Program-made: the position numbers and the translations under genes
In this document: positions 7,238-14,200 of the stretch, one piece after another
How positions within the stretch are numbered: position 1 is the stretch's first letter
Layout: each line of letters opens with the position of its first letter
Notes under the pieces: generated by a model
The model's input: only the letters and a program-made list of their open reading frames with translations
Database searches by the model: none
Told to the model about the DNA's origin: nothing
Source of the DNA: CAYNTG01 sp964400105
GTDB lineage: Bacteria; UBP14; UBA6098
DNA length: 17,640 nucleotides
Direction of reading: 5' to 3'
Assembly: GCA_964400105.1 (NCBI GenBank)
Contig: CAYNTG010000043.1
Coordinates: 1 to 17,640 of the forward strand

Positions 7238-7300
7238 CCTACGGATTGAAATCGGCGATCTCCATCTGAAAAATTTCAGTTGTGTTAATTCAACATCCTG

Positions 7301-7328
7301 TTGCAAAATCAAAAACCGGTTCTATATT
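7301..7328 (+). promoter_or_regulatory. Predicted promoter of the FadL-like gene
   Basis: TTGCAA (7301-7306), a 16-nt spacer and TATATT (7323-7328) give 4/6 and 5/6 matches. It would yield an unusually long leader of about 94 nt before the ATG at 7429. The same TTGCAA box is used by the predicted promoter at 11216. Confidence 0.45.
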
Positions 7329-7341
7329 CAGGCAGAAAATA

Positions 7342-7387
7342 TGGGTTTTCCTTAAAACATCTTTTTCTGGGAAAAGCCAAATTTTTT
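7342..7387 (+). promoter_or_regulatory. Hairpin plus T-tract in the leader of the FadL-like gene (possible attenuator)
   Basis: TGGGTTTTCC (7342-7351) pairs with GGAAAAGCCA (7370-7379) with one mismatch, around an 18-nt loop. AATTTTTT follows at 7380-7387. It lies between the predicted promoter and the start codon, so it could stop transcription early. The stem is AT-rich and weak. Confidence 0.3.
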
Positions 7388-7428
7388 AATTATTTTTATT
7401 TGTCGTTTTAAAAATTGGCAATCGAATT

Positions 7429-8829
7429 ATGAAAAAAAGCATCGTTTTATTCCTGTTCATTCTTTCCTGTAATCTCGCTTTTGGCGCGGGAATGCACCTT
7501 CCCGGTATCGGAGCGCGGGGAACCTCGATGGGCGGGGCATATCGCGCTATCGCCGATGAACCGTCGGGAATCTTCTGGAATCCCGCAGGTATAGCCTTCA
7601 TGGAAAACAGCGAGGTTCAGGTGAACGGACAACTTATCTTGAACGAATTCTCGTTTGAACCGGCGGAAACATTGCTTGAAATCGCCCACGTCATTCGTTC
7701 TGAAGAACAACAGATGCTTACTAAAACGACACCTACAGCGCATCTTTTCGCGGTATATTCCATCCCGAAAATCGAAAAGCTGAAAATCGGATTGGGAGTT
7801 TATGCCCCGATGGGAGTCGGGACAGCATGGAATATAATGAAGGATGACGACCTCGATTATATCACTACAATCAACGGGCGCGCGATAATCCCATTCCTCC
7901 CGGATAGCGAATACGAATTGACGGCGACCGAAACCTTGCCGATAAAAGATTTCGAGGGCAGAATCGAGACATACACGATAAGCCCGACATCGAGCTATCG
8001 TTTTTCGGATAAACTCTCGGTCGGCGTTGCGGCGCTTATTAATATCTCGAATTTTTATCTCAAGATGCCGACTACGGACTCGACTCGAATGCAGAACGAT
8101 ACCGGTTTGGTATTTCAGGAGGGGACGATGTCCGGCATGTCATTCGGCGCGAATATTGGCGTTATTTATAAGCCATTCGAACATCTCAGTATCGGCGCGA
8201 GCGTGAAAATGGAGACCGATATCGAATACGAGGGGGATTACGAGGAGACAATCTACAAATTTTATAACGAGTATTTCAACACGGCGACATCCGATTCGGT
8301 TCTTGGTGGTGGGGTTGTCGAAACGCCTGCGGTTAAAGCGAAATTGATTCTCCCGCGTCCGTTTATCGGCGGTATCGGGATTGCGTTCGACCCGCTGGAA
8401 AATCTTACGATAGCCGCGGATTTCCAATACACGCGATGGTCGGTTATCGATACGATTCGTGTAATTAGCGAAGCTGATTCCGAGCTTGCCGTGATGACGC
8501 TCGATTGGGATAACTGCACGCGCATTTCGGCGGGGGCGGAATATCGACTCGATAACTATGCGATTCGTTGCGGGATTTATTTCGAACCTCACCCGCCGGT
8601 GCCGGAATATCAGAATCTTTTCATTCCCGATTTTAACGACAACCCGGCATTCACTATCGGCCTCGGGGCGATATTCGGTCCGGTCAAAATCGATCTATCA
8701 GGCGAACTCGAATATTTCGGCGAAGCGATAATCGAGGATTTTTGGCTCGATAACGAGCTTATGAATTTGCCCGGCAAATATACCGGTTACGTCTTCGATT
8801 TAATTCTCTCCGTCGGGATCGAATTTTGA
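7429..8829 (+). CDS. FadL/OMPP1/TodX-family outer-membrane transport protein
   Basis: FadL-type proteins are 14-strand barrels that bring long-chain fatty acids or other hydrophobic compounds across the outer membrane. The 466-residue protein has a signal peptide (MKKSIVLFLFILSCNLAFG). Its mature start is 'AGMHLPGIGARGTSMGGAYRAIADEPSGIFWNPAGIAF', cut here as residues 20-37 and 38-57; G-A-R-G-T/A-S-M-G-G-A and W-N-P-A-G are the family signatures. The rest alternates amphipathic strands, and the protein ends with the aromatic 'LILSVGIEF', a typical barrel-assembly ending. The start has no clear SD, but the signal peptide fixes it. No fatty-acid-degradation gene is nearby, so the substrate is unknown. 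A weak 8-bp dyad (8821-8828 with 8839-8846) covers the stop codon. Confidence 0.9.
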   Translation: MKKSIVLFLFILSCNLAFGAGMHLPGIGARGTSMGGAYRAIADEPSGIFWNPAGIAFMENSEVQVNGQLILNEFSFEPAETLLEIAHVIRSEEQQMLTKTTPTAHLFAVYSIPKIEKLKIGLGVYAPMGVGTAWNIMKDDDLDYITTINGRAIIPFLPDSEYELTATETLPIKDFEGRIETYTISPTSSYRFSDKLSVGVAALINISNFYLKMPTTDSTRMQNDTGLVFQEGTMSGMSFGANIGVIYKPFEHLSIGASVKMETDIEYEGDYEETIYKFYNEYFNTATSDSVLGGGVVETPAVKAKLILPRPFIGGIGIAFDPLENLTIAADFQYTRWSVIDTIRVISEADSELAVMTLDWDNCTRISAGAEYRLDNYAIRCGIYFEPHPPVPEYQNLFIPDFNDNPAFTIGLGAIFGPVKIDLSGELEYFGEAIIEDFWLDNELMNLPGKYTGYVFDLILSVGIEF

Positions 8830-9003
8830 AATGAATTACAAAATTCAAATGCCGTTGCTATTTGTAAATACGCCTGTGTTGCCACCGGCAAACCCCTACA
8901 AAACAAGCCACCAACCAAAGTGAATCCCATAGGGTCGAGCACGAACATATGCGGGCATTGACCGCCGAGGATATATGACGCGCAGCGTCAAAAAAAAACA
9001 TTC
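8830..9003. other. Intergenic stretch with small hairpins, no gene seen
   Basis: This is the left half of the 343-bp gap before the DUF2723 gene. It contains TTGCC-ACC-GGCAA (8879-8891) and GACGC-GCA-GCGTC (8977-8989), the latter followed by nine A. Neither has a T-tract in the right place for a terminator. No open frame of note or RNA gene was recognised. Confidence 0.5.
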
Positions 9004-9018
9004 CAACGGAGACCGTTG
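9004..9018 (+). promoter_or_regulatory. Palindromic leader element, copy 2
   Basis: CAACGG-AGA-CCGTTG is a perfect 6-bp dyad, nearly identical to the element at 5976-5988 and with the same AAAACAT on its left and a CGAG on its right. It stands 14 bp before the start codon of the hydrolase remnant, which has a separate GAGG site at 9023-9026. Confidence 0.4.
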
Positions 9019-9032
9019 AAACGAGGAAATAA

Positions 9033-9137
9033 ATGCCGGATACTATAGTTAATGGTGTCGATCTATACTATGAAGTTCATGGCAAAGTCATGCCACTTAT
9101 GCTTATTGCCGCGTCGCCCTTCGGTCGGAGATTTTAA
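9033..9137 (+). pseudogene. Truncated N-terminus of an alpha/beta-hydrolase gene
   Basis: The 34-codon frame after a GAGG site (9023-9026, six bases before ATG) reads 'MPDTIVNGVDLYYEVHGKVM' and then 'PLMLIAASPF' before stopping at TAA 9135-9137. The N-G-x-x-L-Y-Y-E-x-H-G-x-x-x-P-L-x-L-I pattern is the first two strands of many alpha/beta-hydrolases (epoxide-hydrolase and haloperoxidase-like). The usual 'HG' oxyanion-hole loop should follow but is lost after residue 25. The nucleophile, acid and histidine are absent, and the DUF2723 gene starts 36 bp later. This looks like a deletion junction that removed about 90% of the gene while leaving the leader intact. A short expressed peptide cannot be excluded. 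Confidence 0.6.
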
Positions 9138-9166
9138 TTGCAGCGAAAGCTCGCGCGCATTATATT
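9138..9166 (+). promoter_or_regulatory. Predicted promoter of the DUF2723 gene, leaderless geometry
   Basis: TTGCAG (9138-9143), a 17-nt spacer and TATATT (9161-9166) are followed by six bases (CAAGGC) and the ATG at 9173. The predicted first transcribed base is the A of ATG. The -10 box matches at 5 of 6 positions and the -35 box at 3-4 of 6. It begins one base after the stop of the hydrolase remnant. Confidence 0.5.
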
Positions 9167-9172
9167 CAAGGC

Positions 9173-11128
9173 ATGAAGATTTCGAGATTCACATGGGCGG
9201 CCGTCTCGTTCGGCATCGCTGCGGCGATGTTCATCCTCACGATGGAACCGACCGTCGGCCTTATCGATTCCGGTGAGCTTGCGCTCGCCTGCTCCGAGCC
9301 GGGGATCGCGCACCCGACAGGCTATCCGCTTTACATTCTTATCGGCCGCCTTTTTGTTTTGTTGAGCGGCCTCGATCCGGTCCTCGCTACGAACCTTTTA
9401 TCGGCTATTGCCGGCGGAATCGCCGCTGCGGTGCTATTTGCCATATTGGATCTGCTTCTCGGCTCGCTCGGCAACTCGAACCGTTCGCTAACGCGCGCGA
9501 TAAGCATTATGGTGTCGCTGCTTTTCGCGGCTTCGAGGACGGTTTGGGCCGCCTCGACGATCACGGAGGTCTATGCCCTCGAAATAGCGATCGATCTAAT
9601 GGCGCTTTTTTGTTTGCTATCATGGAGGGCGGGCGAGCGACGGAGCTTGTTTTTCCTCGGAGCCTATCTTTTCGGGCTTTCATCCGGCGTGCATATGATG
9701 TTCGTCCTTTTCGCACCGGCGGTTCTGCTTCTGATTATCTTCGAGCGAAGGCGAATCGACCTTCGGATGCTGCTTTTCGGCGCGGTTTTCTTCGTTATCG
9801 GCGCGACGGTTTATCTCTATCTTCCGATCCGTGCGGCGCATAATCCGTGCGCGAATTTCGGCGATCCATCGACATTCGAGAGATTTTTCAGGCATATCAC
9901 CGCATGGCAATATCGGGTTTGGATGTTCAACAGGCCTGCGGCGGAGCTTTTGACTAGCCTGAAGAATTTTGCGTTCCAGCTTGCGGGCGAGGCTTCCGTT
10001 TTCGCGATTCCTTTTGCTCTGGTCGGTGCGGTTTTCATGGTGATTCGCAAGCGCCGCCTCTTCTGGATTTGCCTTGCAATATTCGCTTTCGATGTGGTCT
10101 ATTCGCTGAATTACAGCATCCCGGACATCGAGTCGTATTATCTACCGGCAATTGCGATCTGGCTTCTGTGGATCGGATTCGGCGCGGCCTGGATCGCCGA
10201 GAAGCTGAAATGGCGATTTATCGCTGCGATATTTCTATTGCCGATAATCGCGCTTCCTATCACTCGTTGGCGCGAGATGGATCGATCCGATTATTATCTT
10301 GCCGAAGAAACAGCGGAGAATCTACTCGCGCTCGCGCCGCGAGATGCGATTATCTATCTAAACAACTGGGATTGGTATGCCCCTGCGAAATATCTTCAGC
10401 AGGCGCGCGGCTATCGCGAAGATCTGATCCTGCTCGATTTCGAGCTGATGAGGCGTTCGTGGTATTTGGAGGGGCTTTTGGAAAAATATCCACAAGCCCT
10501 CGGTCCCGCACGAACCGAGATAAAGGATTTTAAGACGAAGGTGATTAAATTCGAGAGGCGGGAAGAGGTCTCGCCGTCGGCGCTCGAAACGGCGTGGCGT
10601 AGGATGCACTATGCCATAGCCCGAAGTGCGCTCGAGACCCGGCCGGTCTGCGGGACATTTTATACGAGCGAGATGGCGAATCTGTTCGAGTCCGCGCCGA
10701 AGATCGGGCGCGGCGCGCTTTTGGAGATAGTCGTTTCCGAGAGAAGTATCTCACGAATCCCCACGGCGCTTTATAAACTCGACGAATTCCGCAGGCTCCA
10801 TGACAACCTCTCCTGGCGTGAGAAGAGTATGGTCTCGATTTATAGAGGGGCATGGCTCGCAAGAGCGTCCAATCTACATGAAACCGGTTTTATAGAAAGA
10901 TCGGCGGATTATCTCGAGCTGAGTCTGAGCTTTTTCCCGGACCACTGGAATTCATATAAAAACCTCGCCGTCATAAGGATAGAGCAGGGCAGATACGAGG
11001 AGGCCATCGATATTTTTCGCGAGGGCGAGCCGTTTATCCCACCCGGTTCGTATCCCCAAATGATCTACGACGATCTCGAAAGGCGAATCGAGGAAAGGGA
11101 CAGCCTTAGTTCTATGGATGATAATTGA
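9173..11128 (+). CDS. DUF2723-family multispanning membrane protein (glycosyltransferase-like) with TPR-like C-terminus
   Basis: DUF2723 proteins resemble GT-C-fold protein O-mannosyltransferases that move lipid-linked sugars onto exported proteins. The 651 residues begin with a membrane helix (about 8-24). Next come the family loop 'DSGELALACSEPGIAHPTGY' (32-51), with Asp-Ser-Gly-Glu as the likely catalytic site, and 'WAASTITEVYALEI' (125-138). Roughly ten helices follow up to about residue 362. 'YLYLPIRAAHNP' (214-225) and 'FERFFRHITAWQYRVW' (235-250) also fit DUF2723. Residues 370-560 are soluble. Residues 565-620 look like one or two TPR units ('SADYLELSLSFFPDHWNSYK', 'IEQGRYEEAIDIFREGEPFI'). 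No SD precedes ATG; the promoter suggests a leaderless mRNA. The acceptor is unknown, but the large secreted protein next door is an obvious candidate by position only. Confidence 0.85.
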   Translation: MKISRFTWAAVSFGIAAAMFILTMEPTVGLIDSGELALACSEPGIAHPTGYPLYILIGRLFVLLSGLDPVLATNLLSAIAGGIAAAVLFAILDLLLGSLGNSNRSLTRAISIMVSLLFAASRTVWAASTITEVYALEIAIDLMALFCLLSWRAGERRSLFFLGAYLFGLSSGVHMMFVLFAPAVLLLIIFERRRIDLRMLLFGAVFFVIGATVYLYLPIRAAHNPCANFGDPSTFERFFRHITAWQYRVWMFNRPAAELLTSLKNFAFQLAGEASVFAIPFALVGAVFMVIRKRRLFWICLAIFAFDVVYSLNYSIPDIESYYLPAIAIWLLWIGFGAAWIAEKLKWRFIAAIFLLPIIALPITRWREMDRSDYYLAEETAENLLALAPRDAIIYLNNWDWYAPAKYLQQARGYREDLILLDFELMRRSWYLEGLLEKYPQALGPARTEIKDFKTKVIKFERREEVSPSALETAWRRMHYAIARSALETRPVCGTFYTSEMANLFESAPKIGRGALLEIVVSERSISRIPTALYKLDEFRRLHDNLSWREKSMVSIYRGAWLARASNLHETGFIERSADYLELSLSFFPDHWNSYKNLAVIRIEQGRYEEAIDIFREGEPFIPPGSYPQMIYDDLERRIEERDSLSSMDDN

Positions 11129-11215
11129 TTGCGAAGATATTCGATTGGGTGTAAGACTATCATCTCGAAATCGAGTCCACTTTAAAAAAAATCTGAAACT
11201 TAATTAATTAATTGC

Positions 11216-11244
11216 TTGCAAATCACGAATTTACATTCTATTTT
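11216..11244 (+). promoter_or_regulatory. Predicted promoter of the fibre gene
   Basis: TTGCAA (11216-11221), a 17-nt spacer and TATTTT (11239-11244) lie in an AT-rich zone (TTAATTAATTAATTG just before). The expected start near 11251 gives a 40-nt leader ending in a strong GGGAGGG ribosome site (11281-11287). Confidence 0.5.
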
Positions 11245-11290
11245 AACAGAATCAAAATTCCAAATGTAGGATTAAACCAAGGGAGGGACT

Positions 11291-14200
11291 ATGTCCACAA
11301 AAAGAATTTTTTACTCGACTGTTTTGTTTTTAGTGCTGGCGGTAGCGGCTTTTGCCGTGCCTCGGGTTATTCAATATCAAGGCAAGCTTACCGACATAAC
11401 GGGCGTCGGTTATAACGGCAACTTCGATATGAGCTTTCGGATATTCAACGCCCCGACAACCGGGGCCGCTTTGTGGACAGAGAACCATCACGCCCCGGGC
11501 AACGATGTTCCGATCGTCAAGGGTCTGTTCGATGTTGCGCTCGGTTCCGCAGGAACACCGATAAATCTCGATTTCCACGAGGATTATTGGCTCGAGATAA
11601 CGGTGGATGGCAATATCCTTCTGCCGAGGGTCAAGCTCGATACCAGCCCGTATGCCTTTCGGGCGGCGATCGCGGACAGCGTTGTCGGTGGGAGCGCCGT
11701 CGGTGATACCGCTCTCTGGGAGATCGGCTTCGACCTTATAAATCCGAAGAACAACGAAGATGTCGTGATTCACGACGACGGCGACAACCTCGAAGGCGAT
11801 ATCTACGTTGAAATGGACCATGCCGCGAGCGGTTCCGACGGTATCTTTGTATATAGAAGCGAACCCTATTACGGTCCCAATGTCTCGAATATTTTTGCAT
11901 ACAGAAACGGCACTTCCGGTATCGATAACGGAGGAACGAGCTGGTATTACACCGATATGGACGCAGCCATCAAGGGATATACCTTATGGGGCAACAAATT
12001 CACTGCTGCGGTCGCGGGATATAACTGGTTCGATTACGACACAAGCGCCGCAGTACTTGGTGGCGATTATGACGGCAGCTCTTTCGGTGCGCTCGGATAT
12101 TCGTGCGACGGCAATATCTATTCCGGTTATTTTTTCGGCGAAGCGGTCCATATTCATCCTATTGCTGTTCCTTTTTCTCCGGTCGAGGGAGATATCTATA
12201 CGGACGAAACCGACCACAATCTTTATTATCACGACGGCACGAGCTGGGTCGATCTGACGGCCGCAGGTGGCGGCGCGGGACAATGGGAAGACGCCGGAAC
12301 TTACAAGCGCGTTATCGGTAACGATGCCGTTCGCGCATATGAAACAGGCCAGGATTACGGCTATCGATATGTCGGCGCATCCGGTGGAACTGTCGACATC
12401 GCCGGTGAATTCAATACGGATTGGGCAATCGGTGATGCTACGGTCAAATATGGAGTAAAAGCTATTGGCGACGCCTATGCATCAGCAGATGCCTACGGTG
12501 TTTATGCTATAGGAAGGAACTACTCCGGTGGTTCGACCGGTGGCAATAAATACGGCGTCTATGGAGCAGCCGAGTGGGGAGTCAATAACTACGGTATTTA
12601 CGGAACTATCACGAATATTTCCGGAATCGGCTATGCCATTTACGGCGACCAAGGAGACGGCGAATACGCAGGATACTTCAACGGCCTTTTCCATATAGCT
12701 CCACAAGCAGCCTTGGTCGGAGGCACCGAGGGCGATCTTTACGCAAACAGCACCGATAATAATCTCTATTATCACGACGGCACGAGCTGGGTCGATTTAA
12801 CCAGCGTCGGCGGCGGCGCAGGCCAGTGGGAAGATGCCGGAACTTACAAGCGCGTTATCGGTAACGATGCCGTTCGCGCATATGAAACCGGCGGAGATTT
12901 CGGTATTAGGGCAGGAGGAACTACTGTGGTTCCTGACTCCGCAGCTATTTTGGGTGGAGATATAGACTCCAGATTCGGTGCTTTGGGATGGAATAAACTT
13001 TGTGTTGGTCACCCAAGTCTCTGGACAGACGCAGCTATATATGGGCAAGTGACTTCAGGTTATTCTTATGACGCTATATATGGTGTTTGTGAAGGTTCTG
13101 GTAATGGTGTTCTCGGAGTTGCTTATAACTCAGGCTATGCTGGTGTTTATGGATATCATAACGGCGGCTCTACCAAAGGAAAACTCGGGACAAATGACTA
13201 CGGCGGCGAATTCGATCCGGGTATCTACTTAGTTCCCGGTGCTGCACCTTTTGCACAGGAAGGCGCGATCTACGGAAACACCACCGACCATAATCTCTAT
13301 TACCACGACGGCACGAGCTGGGTCGATCTGACCGGCGGTGGCGGCGGCGCGGACGACGACTGGGCTTGGGCTTCCGGGTCCGGGCTGACAGGCGACATCT
13401 ACCACACCGGCGGAATCGCCGTGGGCCTGAGCACGGTCCCATATCAGGTTTCTATTGCCGACGCTGATACCGGCGGCTGGTTGGTTCTTGGAAACACAGT
13501 TTATAACCAAGATTTCTCCGGTTTGTTGGGCTTCGATGAAGACATCGATGCCGGCGAAATATGCGGTTTTACCTTCGTGCATAACGGCTCTGAGGACGAG
13601 CTGTATCTCACTTCTGGATGTATGACTGCAGTATGGCCCCATGCTGACACCCTGATGATTTTCGATAGGGACCTCGTTAATGTTGAAGTTGCCACCGACC
13701 TTCATGTTCGCGGTAACCTCACTGTCGATGGCACATATCCCGGTGGTGGCGGCGGTGTCGGTGGAAGCGGAACGCTAAATTCTATTCCACTATGGACACC
13801 CGACGGAAGCACGCTCGGTGATTCCAGAATAGGACAGAGCGCAACGCAAATCATGATCGGAGGACCCGGATCGATGCAATCCAACTTGATCGTATATTGC
13901 GACGAGACTACCGACAAAAATGCTATCTTCGGCGGCACCCTTCACGGCTCCGCAACTGCCGGAACAGCTTGGCACCATAATCAATTCAGCTCCGGTGTCT
14001 ACGGCTTAAACGAGATAAACGCCACATACCACGCCGGTGTTGTGGGATTGCCCTATAGTGTTTATGGTGATCATACTGCTGGCGTAGTCGGCGCAAATAG
14101 CACCGGTTCGGTCTATGGTGGTCTTGGATATAGATTGGGCGGAATTGACTATGCCGGCTTCTTTGTCGGCGATGTCAACATCAGGGGAGACCTGTTTGCC

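Noticed and set aside
8140..8592. 150-codon minus-strand frame inside the FadL gene
   Set aside because: Shadow of a gene with clear family signatures, signal peptide and barrel ending.
8977..8998. GACGC-GCA-GCGTC hairpin beside an A-tract as a terminator
   Set aside because: On the plus strand A, not T, follows the stem; on the minus strand the T-run comes before the stem, which is the wrong order.
11170..11195. Terminator after the DUF2723 gene (CTCG-AAAT-CGAG)
   Set aside because: The stem is only four bp and is followed by A-rich rather than T-rich sequence.
12218..13350. CRISPR-like array or satellite DNA from the repeated blocks
   Set aside because: The repeats are 531-543 bp apart, coding and in frame, with related protein sequence between them.
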